Assembly: GCA_003134555.1 (NCBI GenBank)
Contig: PLBO01000124.1
Coordinates: forward strand, 1,730-34,425
Length of the DNA: 32,696 bases
Reading direction: 5' to 3'
Origin: Actinomycetota bacterium
GTDB taxonomy: Bacteria > Actinomycetota > Acidimicrobiia > IMCC26256 > PALSA-610
Position numbers and translations under genes: made by a program
Part shown: piece after piece, positions 1 to 7,997 of the stretch
Layout: every line of letters begins with the position of its first letter
Numbering within the stretch: position 1 is the stretch's first letter
Notes under the pieces: generated by a model
What the model saw: the letters and a program-made list of their open reading frames with translations, nothing else
Told to the model about the DNA's origin: nothing
Databases searched by the model: none

Positions 1-135
1 CGTCGCGAGCCAGTCGCGCGGCGGAACCGGATGATCGGTGACGAAGCACGCGTCGAAGCCCGCCGCCTCGATTGCGAGCGCGCACGTCATCAGCGCGTCG
101 GGCGACGCGACGGGAAGCTCGACGGAGAACTTCAT
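1..135 (-). CDS. Luciferase-like (LLM class) F420-dependent oxidoreductase, N-terminal 45 residues
   Basis: Only the first 45 codons lie in the window; the gene runs off the left edge. The visible peptide starts MKFSVELPV and continues to an FVTDHPVPP stretch, which is the beta1-alpha1-beta2 start of luciferase-like TIM-barrel oxidoreductases (short beta strand, helix with EAAGFDA, then a strand ending in TDHP). Family members reduce or oxidise substrates using F420 or FMN. The ATG overlaps the stop of the upstream crotonase in an ATGA arrangement, so the two are translationally coupled and this is the fifth gene of the minus-strand acyl-CoA operon. The substrate cannot be judged from this fragment. 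Confidence 0.8.
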   Translation of the reverse strand, partial: MKFSVELPVASPDALMTCALAIEAAGFDACFVTDHPVPPRDWLAT

Positions 136-956
136 GCATCCGGTCGCGAGCTCGCGGGCGGCGCCCACCGCGGTTCACGCTTCTCGGCGAAGGCGCGCGG
201 CCCTTCCTCCTGGTCGGGGTGTCCCCACATCGACACGAGCTCCGCGGCGCCGGCCTTGCACGCGTCGGTGAGCCCGAGCTCGAGCGCGGCCCACAGCGCC
301 CGCTTCGTCGCGGCCATCGCCGCGGGCGAGTTGCGGGCGATCTTTTCCGCCAGCGCCTGCGCGACGTCTCGTAGGCGCTCCGGCGGGTCGACCACTTCGC
401 TGATCATGCCGAGCTCGTACGCACGTTGGGCCGACAGCCGCTCGTGGCGCCCGACGAACGCCATCCGCATCACGGCTTCGACCGGCATCTTCTTCATCAG
501 GCCGATGGCCTCGACGGCAACCACCTGCCCGATCGACACATGCGGATCGAAGAACTGCGCGTCGGCCGCGGCGATGACGATGTCGGCGTCGGCCACCCAG
601 TGGAATCCTCCACCCGCGCAGATCCCGTTCACGGCCGTGATCACCGGCTTCCACACGTCGTTGTGCCACGACGTGAAGTGGAGGTCGAACTTCTCGAGCG
701 ACTCGCGGTAGCGCTCCATGCCGCTGCCGTCGGTCGCGATCTCGGTCACGTCGACGCCGGTCTGGAACGCGCGGCCCTCACCGGTGTGCACGATCACCCG
801 CACCTCGGGATCGGCGTCGAGCGCGCGCCAGGCCAGCTCGAACTCGTCGCGCATACGGGCGTTCATCGCGTTCAACTGGTCGGGTCGGTTGTTGATCAAC
901 CAGCCGACCGGCCCCGTGCGTTCGAGGCTCAACGTTTCGAGTCTCGGATACTCCAC
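132..956 (-). CDS. Crotonase-fold (enoyl-CoA hydratase/isomerase family) protein with altered catalytic residues
   Basis: A 274-residue crotonase-superfamily protein, expected to act on a CoA thioester in the cytoplasm. The oxyanion-hole segments are present: GRAFQTGVD near residues 61-69 and CAGGG near 113-117. Aligned by eye to classical enoyl-CoA hydratase, the two catalytic glutamates (in GGGCEL and QPEILLG) are replaced by histidines: GGGFHWV (about H119) and FFDPHVSIG (about H139). It is therefore unlikely to be a standard hydratase; an isomerase, hydrolase or C-C lyase of the same fold is possible. The GTG start at 956 has an AGGA Shine-Dalgarno that overlaps the stop of the upstream acyl-CoA dehydrogenase, six bases away. 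The 3' end overlaps the next gene by ATGA. Family sure, reaction unknown. Confidence 0.88.
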   Translation of the reverse strand: MEYPRLETLSLERTGPVGWLINNRPDQLNAMNARMRDEFELAWRALDADPEVRVIVHTGEGRAFQTGVDVTEIATDGSGMERYRESLEKFDLHFTSWHNDVWKPVITAVNGICAGGGFHWVADADIVIAAADAQFFDPHVSIGQVVAVEAIGLMKKMPVEAVMRMAFVGRHERLSAQRAYELGMISEVVDPPERLRDVAQALAEKIARNSPAAMAATKRALWAALELGLTDACKAGAAELVSMWGHPDQEEGPRAFAEKREPRWAPPASSRPDA

Positions 957-962
957 GCTTCC

Positions 963-2189
963 TCAGCTCCTCGGAACTTCGCGCCAGGGCGCACCCTGCC
1001 ACGGATCGGGCTCACGCGGCAGACCGAGCACCCGCTCACCGACGATGTTCTTGTTGACCTCGGTCGTACCACCCTCGATCGTGTTCGCCCGGCTGCGCAG
1101 CATCCCGCGCACCTCGAGCGGTTGATCAGTCGTCCATGCCATCGCACCCGCGCCCAAGAGGTCGGCCGCGAGGAGTTGGATGCGCTGGTTGAGCTCCCCC
1201 TGGTGCACTTTGCCCACCGAGCTCTCCGGCCCGGGTGAACGCCCGGCCTTCAGCTGCGCGCGCACCCGCTGGTTCGTCCAGTCGCGGATGCGCTCCTCGC
1301 TGAACACGCGCACGAGACGTTGGCGGACGACGGGGTCGCGGTCGCGCCCCGACGCGCGCGCGATCTCGAGCAGGTGCTCGACTCCGCGGCCGCCGATACG
1401 GTCGACACCACCGGAGCCCGCGCCCGAGACCATCTGGCGTTCGCCCGACAGCGTCGCGTTGGCGACCTTCCAGCCCTGCCCGATCTCGCCGACGCGGTAC
1501 GCGTCGGGCACGAGTGCGCGATCGAGGAACACCTCGTTGAACTCCACCTCGCCGCCGATGTGGCGCAGCGGCCGCACCTCGACGCCGGGCTGGTGCAGGT
1601 CGAGCAGGAAGTAGGTGATGCCCTGCCGCTTCGGGACGTCGAGATCGGTACGCGCGAGCAAGATCGCGAAGTCGGAGAAGTGCGCCCACGTGCTCCATAC
1701 CTTCTGGCCCGTGACGCACCACGTATCGCCGTCGCGCTCGGCCCGCGTCGCGAGCGACGCGAGATCCGATCCCGCGCCCGGCTCGCTGAAGAGCTGGCAC
1801 CACTTCTCCTCGTTGCGCACCATCGGCGGCAGAAATCGCCGCCGTTGCTCCTCGGAGCCGTACGCGTACAGCGCGGGCGCGGTGTTGTTCAGGCCCAACG
1901 GGTTGAGCCGACCGAGGTTGAACGGCCGCAACACGACCTCGATCGCGCGCGCGACCTCCGGGGAGAGGTCGAGTCCGCCGTACGCGACCGGCCACGTGGG
2001 CACGACGAGCCCGGACGCCGCGAACACCGGATACCACTCTTCGTACTCTGCCCGCGTGCGGACCACGCGTACCGCCGACGCGCCGCCGCGCCGGCCCGCG
2101 TCGATCCAGGCGCACGGAACGTTCGCTTCGACCCACGCCCGCACCTCGCCGACGGCCGTATCCGCCGGCGTGTCGGCACCGACGTTCAT
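963..2189 (-). CDS. Acyl-CoA dehydrogenase (FadE-like)
   Basis: A 408-residue flavoprotein of the acyl-CoA dehydrogenase family, about the usual length. It would introduce the alpha-beta double bond into an acyl-CoA, passing electrons to ETF. Visible family marks are FSEPGAGSDLASL and TGQKVWSTWAH in the middle beta domain (FAD and substrate contacts) and, near the C-terminus, TIEGGTTEVNKNIVGERVLGLPR. The glutamate of IEGGT sits where medium-chain dehydrogenases carry the catalytic base. The sequence resembles actinobacterial FadE proteins from steroid or branched-acid catabolism more than straight-chain enzymes. The ATG overlaps the stop of the upstream crotonase (ATGA), showing coupling. The substrate is not determinable here. 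Confidence 0.93.
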   Translation of the reverse strand: MNVGADTPADTAVGEVRAWVEANVPCAWIDAGRRGGASAVRVVRTRAEYEEWYPVFAASGLVVPTWPVAYGGLDLSPEVARAIEVVLRPFNLGRLNPLGLNNTAPALYAYGSEEQRRRFLPPMVRNEEKWCQLFSEPGAGSDLASLATRAERDGDTWCVTGQKVWSTWAHFSDFAILLARTDLDVPKRQGITYFLLDLHQPGVEVRPLRHIGGEVEFNEVFLDRALVPDAYRVGEIGQGWKVANATLSGERQMVSGAGSGGVDRIGGRGVEHLLEIARASGRDRDPVVRQRLVRVFSEERIRDWTNQRVRAQLKAGRSPGPESSVGKVHQGELNQRIQLLAADLLGAGAMAWTTDQPLEVRGMLRSRANTIEGGTTEVNKNIVGERVLGLPREPDPWQGAPWREVPRS

Positions 2190-2977
2190 CTCCCCTCGAA
2201 GCGCGGCGCGCGCTTCTCACGAAATGCGGCCATGCCCTCCCGGAAGTCGTCAGTGCGCGACGACAACTCCAGCGCGAACGCCTCGTTCGCGAGCTGCGCC
2301 TGCAACTCGGCGCTCGCACCCGCGTTGAGAAGCCACTTCGTGAGCCCGAGTGCCACCGTCGGCCCGCTCGCCAGCTGGTCGACGACCTCACCGACGGCCG
2401 CGTCGAGCTCCGCACCCGGCACCGCACGATGGATCGCACCCCACTCGGCTGCCTCCGCGCCGCTCAGCATTCGTCCCAGCAGCAGCAGCTCACGCGCGCG
2501 CACCTCGCCGACTCGTCGGGGCAGCAACCAGGTGGCGCCGCTGTCGGGGGTGAAGCCGCGCGCGCCGAACGGCTCCCAGAAGCGCGCGTCGTCGGCCGCG
2601 ATCGTCACGTCGGCCGCAAGTGCGATCTGGAATCCGATGCCGGCGGCCCAACCGCGCACCTTGCAGACCACGGGGACCTGCACGGTGCACAACAACGGGA
2701 TCAGCCGGTGCGCCTGGGTGGGCAGTCGGCGCTGGATACTGCCCGCGCGCGGCTTGCGATCGGCGCGCTCGTTGCGGGCAACGATGTCGGCGCCCGCGCA
2801 GAAATCCTCGCCCACACCCTCGAGCACGACAACGCGCACACTCTCGTCGGTGCCGGCGCCTTCGATGGCGGCGATCAGCTCGAGCATCGTCTCGTCGTCG
2901 ATCGCGTTTCGTTTGTCGGGCCGGTTCAGCCGCAGGGTCAGCGCCCCGCGGTCGTCGCGCAACACGTCGAGACTCAT
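2186..2977 (-). CDS. Enoyl-CoA hydratase/isomerase family protein (PaaG-like active site)
   Basis: A 263-residue crotonase. Oxyanion-hole elements are GEDFCAGADI (about 56-65) and WAAGIGFQIA. The two classical glutamates are absent (Q and F at those positions), but a TPDSGATWLLPRRVG segment (D145) matches the aspartate-based active site of PaaG-like ring- or double-bond isomerases, where this aspartate does the proton transfer. A double-bond isomerase or specialised hydratase is therefore the best guess. The ATG at 2977 overlaps the stop of the MaoC-type gene, and its own stop overlaps the dehydrogenase start, both as ATGA, so it sits in the middle of a coupled beta-oxidation operon. The family assignment is firm and the reaction is inferred. 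Confidence 0.9.
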   Translation of the reverse strand: MSLDVLRDDRGALTLRLNRPDKRNAIDDETMLELIAAIEGAGTDESVRVVVLEGVGEDFCAGADIVARNERADRKPRAGSIQRRLPTQAHRLIPLLCTVQVPVVCKVRGWAAGIGFQIALAADVTIAADDARFWEPFGARGFTPDSGATWLLPRRVGEVRARELLLLGRMLSGAEAAEWGAIHRAVPGAELDAAVGEVVDQLASGPTVALGLTKWLLNAGASAELQAQLANEAFALELSSRTDDFREGMAAFREKRAPRFEGR

Positions 2978-4224
2978 CGGCTCGTGAACTCCTCGGAGAT
3001 CGCGGTCAGCGCGGATTGCAGATCGGAGGCCCCGCCGGGCGGATCGGGCAGCCGCACCGGTCCGCGCACGCGGCTCGGCACGAGGATCGTGGCATGACCC
3101 GGCGTCGTGAGCTCGCCCCGCTGGTTGACGGCCTCGAGCTCGATGTCGACGGCGGGACGATCACCCGCCGCGAGATACGCCCGAGTGATACGGCCCCGCA
3201 GCCATTGCGTGTCGCCTACGTAGTTGAAGCGCCGGAACTCGCAGTCGAGCTTCCACAGCCAGGCGTCGTCGCCCATCCAGTCGGTGCAGAGGTGGACGAG
3301 CCAGGTCTCGCGCATGCGGCCGTAGTCGAAGGTCGTCGGGTTGCCCGACCGGCGCGCGAACTCGGGATCCCAGTGCACGCGTTGCATGACATCGGGGACG
3401 TTGAGGTCGTCACGATGGAAGAAGCGCGGGATACGCATCCGGTTGTCGTGGCCCAAACGCAACGGCTTGACGCCGTACAACCCCATGCCCATACCCGCGT
3501 GCCAACAGACGATGTCGGTGACCGTGAGCGGACCCTTCACCATCGGCCCGACCTCGTCGCCCTCGTGCACGTCCTCGAACCAACGCGGTTCGGCACCCCG
3601 CGGGCGCTCGCGCGCGTACTGGGCGTCGACGTCGGCGATCTGCTCGTCGGTGTACGGATCGATCGTGATCGCGTCGTACTTCTTCTTGGCGCGGGCCTTC
3701 TCCCGTTCGGTCCGCACCATCAGCCGGTACTGACCCGACAGCAGCGCGCCGTTCTCGTCGCGAAAGACCTGGGCGGTCCACTCGTGGATGGCGCGGCCGG
3801 CGAACTCGCTTTCCTTGTCGAGCGCGGCCACGAGCGCGTTACGGCGAAACGTGCGGCGCAACGGGAACAACGGCGACCACCACTCGCGCGCGCTCGCCGC
3901 GTAGAACGCGTGCACGCCTCGCAGCGGGTCACCCTTCATGAGCTCCGCATGCTCGGGCGCGACCGCGTCGACCTCGTCCTCGCCGATCAGCGTGTCGCCG
4001 CCGACGAGTGCCGGCGACGCGATCGACTGCTCCCACCGCGTCTTCGGTCCGTACCCGGGATCGCACCACAACGGGTTGTCGTCGCCGTATGCCACCGCGA
4101 CGTTTCGAAACGTGTCGTGTGTCGGCAGGGTGTAGTGGGGCGGCATCGGGTGCGGCTCGGGAATGCCGATGCGAGCGCGGAGTCGTTCGACACCTTCGTC
4201 GGTGATACGGCCGGCGTCGCCCAT
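2974..4224 (-). CDS. FAS1-like dehydratase / MaoC double-hotdog protein
   Basis: A 416-residue protein with two hotdog halves, probably a (R)-type enoyl-CoA or beta-hydroxyacyl thioester dehydratase. The N-terminal half has a YGDDNPLWCDPGY segment, the FAS1-like variant of the MaoC motif in which tryptophan stands where the catalytic histidine usually is, followed by SPALVGGDTL. The C-terminal half has VHWDPEFA, then NPTTFDYGRMRETWLVHL, then VGDTQWLRGRI, typical of the second hotdog. It is the first gene of the minus-strand operon. A TATCGT -10 box lies nine bases before the ATG, so the transcript is probably leaderless or nearly so. Hydration of a bulky side chain (as in steroid or branched-acid degradation) fits the neighbours but is inference. 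Confidence 0.85.
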   Translation of the reverse strand: MGDAGRITDEGVERLRARIGIPEPHPMPPHYTLPTHDTFRNVAVAYGDDNPLWCDPGYGPKTRWEQSIASPALVGGDTLIGEDEVDAVAPEHAELMKGDPLRGVHAFYAASAREWWSPLFPLRRTFRRNALVAALDKESEFAGRAIHEWTAQVFRDENGALLSGQYRLMVRTEREKARAKKKYDAITIDPYTDEQIADVDAQYARERPRGAEPRWFEDVHEGDEVGPMVKGPLTVTDIVCWHAGMGMGLYGVKPLRLGHDNRMRIPRFFHRDDLNVPDVMQRVHWDPEFARRSGNPTTFDYGRMRETWLVHLCTDWMGDDAWLWKLDCEFRRFNYVGDTQWLRGRITRAYLAAGDRPAVDIELEAVNQRGELTTPGHATILVPSRVRGPVRLPDPPGGASDLQSALTAISEEFTSR

Positions 4225-4233
4225 GCGCCCGAG

Positions 4234-4239
4234 ACGATA
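4234..4239 (-). promoter_or_regulatory. Candidate -10 box (TATCGT) for the acyl-CoA operon
   Basis: TATCGT read on the minus strand fits the actinobacterial TANNNT -10 pattern and ends nine bases before the ATG at 4224. No convincing -35 is seen. It lies in the 48-base divergent space shared with the GT87 gene, so the two promoters are nearly back to back. Confidence 0.45.
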
Positions 4240-4258
4240 CCCGGGCGACCTCGACGCC

Positions 4259-4264
4259 TAGGCT
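4259..4264 (+). promoter_or_regulatory. Candidate -10 box (TAGGCT) for the GT87 gene
   Basis: TAGGCT matches TANNNT and ends eight bases before the GTG at 4273, the spacing expected for a transcript that begins at the start codon. There is no Shine-Dalgarno in front of that GTG, which agrees with leaderless initiation. Confidence 0.5.
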
Positions 4265-4272
4265 GACCGGCC

Positions 4273-5475
4273 GTGAGCCGGGTCGAGACGCAACGCGCGC
4301 GCGGGCCGCGCACCGAAAACGTCCCCGGTGCGATCCTCACGCTCGGCGCGTTGACGCTCGTCGCCGGAGGCGTCCTCGGCGCGATGTGGATGCTCCACCC
4401 GTACGTGCGCAAGTGGGACCTCGCCGATCTCGCCGTCTACCGCGCGGCCGGCCGGGCGGCCCTGCACGGTCATTCCGTATTCGGCTCCTACGTGCACGAT
4501 CAGCTCCGGCTGCCGCTGCCGTTCATCTATCCGCCGTTCGCGGCACTCCTGGCCGCGCCGTTCTCGTGGGTCACCGAGAAGACCGCGAATCTCGCCTGGA
4601 CCACGGTGACGGTCATCATCCTCGCGGCGGTAGTCCGCGTGTGCTTCGCCCCCCTCGTCCGCCGCTTCGGCCGCGCCGCTCCGATCGCGCTCGTGCTGAC
4701 TCTCGCCGCGGTCGTGGCCCTCTCGCCCGTCGAAGACCACCTGCGGTTCGGACAGGTCGGCATCCCGTTGATGGCATGTTGCGTCTTCGACTGCATGGTC
4801 GAAAATCCTCGCTGGCCGCGCGGCGCGCTCATCGGACTCGCGACCGCGGTGAAGCTCGTGCCCGCGATCTTCATTCCCTACCTTTGGTTTTCGGGGCGCC
4901 GGCGCGCGGCGGGCGTGGCCACGGCCACCTTCGGCGCACTCACGTTCATCGGCTTCGTCGTGACGCCCGGCGACTCGTGGGACTTCTTCCACAAGAAGAT
5001 CTTCGAGCCGACGAGTCCCAGCTTCTTCACGAACCAGTCACTCGAAGGCATCCTCCAGCGCGCGATCGGCGGGCCATGGCGCGTGTTCTGGCTCGCGGCC
5101 GTAGTCGTGGTACTGGTCTTCGGCCTCCGCGCGGCAGTGGAAGCGAGCCGGGCCGGCGACGAGCTCCGCGCGGTTGCGATCACCGGACTCGTGAGCGTCC
5201 TCGTGTCGCCGATCTCGTGGATCCACCACCTCGTGTGGGTCGTGCCCGCGATCGCCGTGATCATCGGCGCCGGGCGCAACCGCGCAAACGTCGCGATCGC
5301 CTTCCTCGTCGCCGCGCTGTTCGTCGCCCGGCTGCCCTACTTCGGTCACGACGAGCTGAAGACCGGTCTGCTCGCCGCGTTGCTCAAGGACTCGTACGGC
5401 TTCCTCTGCATCGCGCTGCTCGTCTACCTGGCGCGCCGATCGCGCGCCCGCGCATCGGTTCCCGTCAGCGCGTAG
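4273..5475 (+). CDS. GT87-type (DUF2029) polyprenyl-phosphate-sugar glycosyltransferase, integral membrane
   Basis: A 400-residue polytopic membrane protein with about ten hydrophobic segments, the first at about residues 19-41. After it comes KWDLADLAVYRAAGRAALHG, matching the first extracytoplasmic loop of GT87 enzymes (PimE-like mannosyltransferases), whose aspartate near D49/D52 is the expected catalytic residue. A PFIYPPFAALLAAPF segment follows, also typical. Such enzymes transfer a sugar from a polyprenyl-phosphate donor to a glycolipid or glycan on the outer face of the membrane. The start is GTG with no Shine-Dalgarno but with a TAGGCT -10 box eight bases upstream. The 3' end overlaps the convergent SufR-like gene by 11 bases. 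The acceptor is unknown. Confidence 0.85.
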   Translation: MSRVETQRARGPRTENVPGAILTLGALTLVAGGVLGAMWMLHPYVRKWDLADLAVYRAAGRAALHGHSVFGSYVHDQLRLPLPFIYPPFAALLAAPFSWVTEKTANLAWTTVTVIILAAVVRVCFAPLVRRFGRAAPIALVLTLAAVVALSPVEDHLRFGQVGIPLMACCVFDCMVENPRWPRGALIGLATAVKLVPAIFIPYLWFSGRRRAAGVATATFGALTFIGFVVTPGDSWDFFHKKIFEPTSPSFFTNQSLEGILQRAIGGPWRVFWLAAVVVVLVFGLRAAVEASRAGDELRAVAITGLVSVLVSPISWIHHLVWVVPAIAVIIGAGRNRANVAIAFLVAALFVARLPYFGHDELKTGLLAALLKDSYGFLCIALLVYLARRSRARASVPVSA

Positions 5476-6193
5476 CCGACGCCTTCCGAACCGGCTCGAT
5501 GCGGTACGTGCATCGGCGATCGCCGGCGACGATGTGCTGCGTGCGCTCGACCGACACCTGCGGACCGAGCACCTCACGGAACAACGCGAGCTCCGAGCCG
5601 CACAAGCCCGGACACGCGGCGGCCGCGGTGCAGATCGGGCAGTGGTGCTCGATGAGCAGCACACCCCGGCCGTCGGGGTCGTCCGGGTCGTCGGCCACCT
5701 CGGCCACGTAACCCTCCTCGGTGCGAATGCGGGCGAGCGCCTCGACGCGGGAGCGCAGCGGACCGCGCTTGGGCACCGCGCGCGCGTACGCGGCGCGCTG
5801 CACTTCGCCGCGCGCGTCGATGACCCGCGCGAGACCCTGGTCGCCGAGCGCGGTTCGCACTGCGGTGATCAACTCGACGGTCAGGTCGTCGTGGCGATCG
5901 GGGAAGAGATCCTGCGCGAGGTCGGTGAGGGCCCAGACGGTGGGCGGCCGGCCGCGGCCCTCGGCCGGGCCGGTGCGCGACGCTACGAGTCCGTGGTCGC
6001 CAAGCGCGTCGAGATGCTGGCGCACCCCGGCTTCGGTCATGTCGAGCGCCCGCGCGAGGTCGGACACCTTCGCGTCGGCGCGCTTCAGCCGCTCGACGAT
6101 CCGGCGCTTGGTGGGGCCGAGATTCGCCTGCTCGAGATTCGCCGGTTCGACGTTCCGGGCGGGTATCTGCGGGAGCGTCTTGACGTCGTCCAT
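5465..6193 (-). CDS. SufR-like Fe-S-cluster-binding winged-helix transcriptional regulator
   Basis: A 242-residue DNA-binding protein. Residues 27-90 form a winged helix-turn-helix (LARALDMTEAGVRQHLDAL, then a GRGRPP wing). The C-terminal part has cysteines at about 185, 188, 194, 198 and 228, in HHCPIC...CPGLC and AGDRRCTYRI. This is the pattern of SufR-type repressors that hold a 4Fe-4S cluster and release DNA when it is lost. No suf assembly genes are in view. Instead the gene is divergent from a Rieske protein across 45 bases that hold overlapping promoters and an inverted repeat. A TAATCT -10 eight bases before the ATG indicates a leaderless message, probably autoregulated. Family fairly sure; cluster binding and target are inferred. 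Confidence 0.83.
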   Translation of the reverse strand: MDDVKTLPQIPARNVEPANLEQANLGPTKRRIVERLKRADAKVSDLARALDMTEAGVRQHLDALGDHGLVASRTGPAEGRGRPPTVWALTDLAQDLFPDRHDDLTVELITAVRTALGDQGLARVIDARGEVQRAAYARAVPKRGPLRSRVEALARIRTEEGYVAEVADDPDDPDGRGVLLIEHHCPICTAAAACPGLCGSELALFREVLGPQVSVERTQHIVAGDRRCTYRIEPVRKASATR

Positions 6194-6200
6194 CGGGAGT

Positions 6201-6225
6201 TAGATTATCGCAACAGAACACTTGC
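6201..6225. promoter_or_regulatory. Divergent promoter with SufR-type inverted-repeat operator
   Basis: Two -10 boxes overlap here: TAGATT (6201-6206) reading right toward the Rieske gene and TAATCT (6202-6207, minus strand) reading left, eight bases from the SufR-like ATG. Next to them, 6210-6225 reads GCAACAGAACACTTGC, an inverted repeat with GCAA/TTGC arms. It equals CAAC-N6-CTTG, one base away from the CAAC-N6-GTTG SufR box known from cyanobacteria. It falls on the expected Rieske transcription start and inside the -35/-10 spacer of the regulator, so bound protein could block both promoters. The sequence match is seen directly; function is inferred. Confidence 0.55.
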
Positions 6226-6238
6226 AGAAAGGCTTCGG

Positions 6239-7981
6239 ATGATCGAACAGGCAAACCCGGTCTTCGCAGCCCGGGCCGGGACGCTCACGGAGCTGCAGGA
6301 GGCGGGCCGGCTGGTCACCAAGGTCGGCTCCGTGCCGGTCGTGGTGTTCTGGCACGACGGCGCCGCGTACGCGATCGAGGACCGGTGCCCGCATTTGGGC
6401 TTCCCGCTCCACCAGGGCACGGTCGAGGCCGGGCTCGTGACCTGTCACTGGCATCACGCGCGCTTCGATCTCGTGTCGGGATGCACGCTCGACATGTGGG
6501 CGGACGACGCGCGCGGCTTCGAGGCCACGGTGCGCGACGGTGACGTGTTCGTCGAACCGCGCGCCGACGACGACCCGATCGGGCATCTGCAGGCGCGCCT
6601 GCGCAACGGCCTCGAGGAAGGGATCACGCTGGTCGTCGCCAAGTCGGTGCTCGGTCTGCTCGACGCGGGCGTGAGCCCGGCCGACATCGTGCGGACCGGG
6701 GTCGACTTCGGCACGACGTACCGAGGCGCGGGATGGGGCGCGGGCCTCACCGTCCTCGTCGCGATGGCGAACCTCTTCCCCCACCTCGACGGCGACGACC
6801 GCGCGCTCGCGCTCGTGCACGGCCTCGCGTTCGTCTCGAACGACACCGGCAATCAGGCGCCACGCTTCCCCGTCGGTCCCCTGCCGACGCAGGCGGTGCC
6901 GATGACGCGCCTCGCCGGGTGGTACCGACGCTTCGTCGAGACCCGCTCGAGCGATTCCGCCGAGCGCACGCTCGAGACCGCGCTCACCGATCCTTCCCGT
7001 CTGGCTGCGGTCGAGGCAACGATGTTCGCCGCCGTCACCGATCACGTCTTCGTCGACGGTGGGCACACGATCGACTTCACGAACAAGGCCTTCGAGGCGC
7101 TCGACCTGTTGGGATCCGATGCGGCCGGCCAAGTTCTCCCGACGCTCGTCTCCCAAACCACGCGCGCGCAACGCTCGGAGGAATTCTCGGAGTGGCGTCA
7201 CCCGCACGATCTCGTCGCGCTGGCCGCCGAGACCGCGGCCCGGGTACAGGGACCGGCCCCGGCCCGGGCGGCTGGTATCGACGTCGGCGCGATCGGGTGG
7301 CAGCTTCTCGGCGACGAGCCCCACGCGGTCGCCGACGCGTTGGTCGACGCGTGGTTGGCGGGCGCGACCGATGAAGAGCTGGGACGCGCGCTCGCGTACG
7401 CGGCAGCATTGCGCATCGTTCGCTTCCACACCCGCAACGATCACGCCGACTGGGACACGGTGCACCACTCCTTCACGGCCGCGAACGCACTGCACCAGGC
7501 GCTGCGCCGCAATCCCACGCCGGAGCTGCGGCGAGCGGCCGTGCACGCGGCGCTGCGCATCTATCTCGACCGCTTCCTCAACGTCCCACCGGCGCGCCTG
7601 CCGCAGACGACGCACGGCAGCATCGAGGCGATGAACCGCTGCTTCGACGCCCAGGGAATGATCGACGAGGCCGCGAACGAGGCCTATGGCTTCTTGAAGG
7701 CGGGCGGTTCCCGAGCTGAGTTGATCGCCGCGCTCGGTCACGCGCTGCTCGTCGAGGACGCCGGGTTCCACTGGTTCCAGACCGTCGAAGCCGGCGTGCG
7801 CCAGGCGACCGCGTGGCCCGAGGGCTCCGAAGAGTCGGCGCTGATCCTCGTCGGCATCGCGCGCTTCCTCGCCGCGCACACACCGACGCGCCGCGAGCTC
7901 CCGACCGTCGTCCGCATCGCCGCGCGCCTACGCCGCGGCGAGGCCCTCTACGAAGACGACGAAGGCGGCGACGGGAACTAG
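6239..7981 (+). CDS. Rieske [2Fe-2S] protein with large uncharacterised histidine-rich C-terminal domain
   Basis: A 580-residue protein. The first about 100 residues are a Rieske ferredoxin domain with ligands C50-x-H52 and C69-xx-H72 (DRCPHLGFPLHQG and VTCHWHHARFDL). The remaining about 470 residues are mostly alpha-helical and unfamiliar, with histidines in VDGGHTIDF, EWRHPHDL, RFHTRNDHADWDTVHHSF and GHALLVEDAGFHWF that could bind a metal or cofactor. The closest resemblance I can suggest is to questin-oxidase-like (DUF4243) oxygenases, weakly. No signal peptide or membrane segment is seen, so the protein is cytoplasmic. The ATG at 6239 has AGAAAGG six bases upstream; longer upstream frame is rejected because it overlaps the regulator. 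Likely an oxidoreductase fed with electrons through its own Rieske centre and controlled by the adjacent Fe-S regulator. Confidence 0.85.
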   Translation: MIEQANPVFAARAGTLTELQEAGRLVTKVGSVPVVVFWHDGAAYAIEDRCPHLGFPLHQGTVEAGLVTCHWHHARFDLVSGCTLDMWADDARGFEATVRDGDVFVEPRADDDPIGHLQARLRNGLEEGITLVVAKSVLGLLDAGVSPADIVRTGVDFGTTYRGAGWGAGLTVLVAMANLFPHLDGDDRALALVHGLAFVSNDTGNQAPRFPVGPLPTQAVPMTRLAGWYRRFVETRSSDSAERTLETALTDPSRLAAVEATMFAAVTDHVFVDGGHTIDFTNKAFEALDLLGSDAAGQVLPTLVSQTTRAQRSEEFSEWRHPHDLVALAAETAARVQGPAPARAAGIDVGAIGWQLLGDEPHAVADALVDAWLAGATDEELGRALAYAAALRIVRFHTRNDHADWDTVHHSFTAANALHQALRRNPTPELRRAAVHAALRIYLDRFLNVPPARLPQTTHGSIEAMNRCFDAQGMIDEAANEAYGFLKAGGSRAELIAALGHALLVEDAGFHWFQTVEAGVRQATAWPEGSEESALILVGIARFLAAHTPTRRELPTVVRIAARLRRGEALYEDDEGGDGN

Positions 7982-7997
7982 ATGGCGAGCTGTCCGG

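Noticed and set aside
5534-6238. Extension of the Rieske gene into the SufR-like gene
   Set aside because: The ATG at 6239 has a good Shine-Dalgarno, and the extension is antisense to a well-supported regulator.
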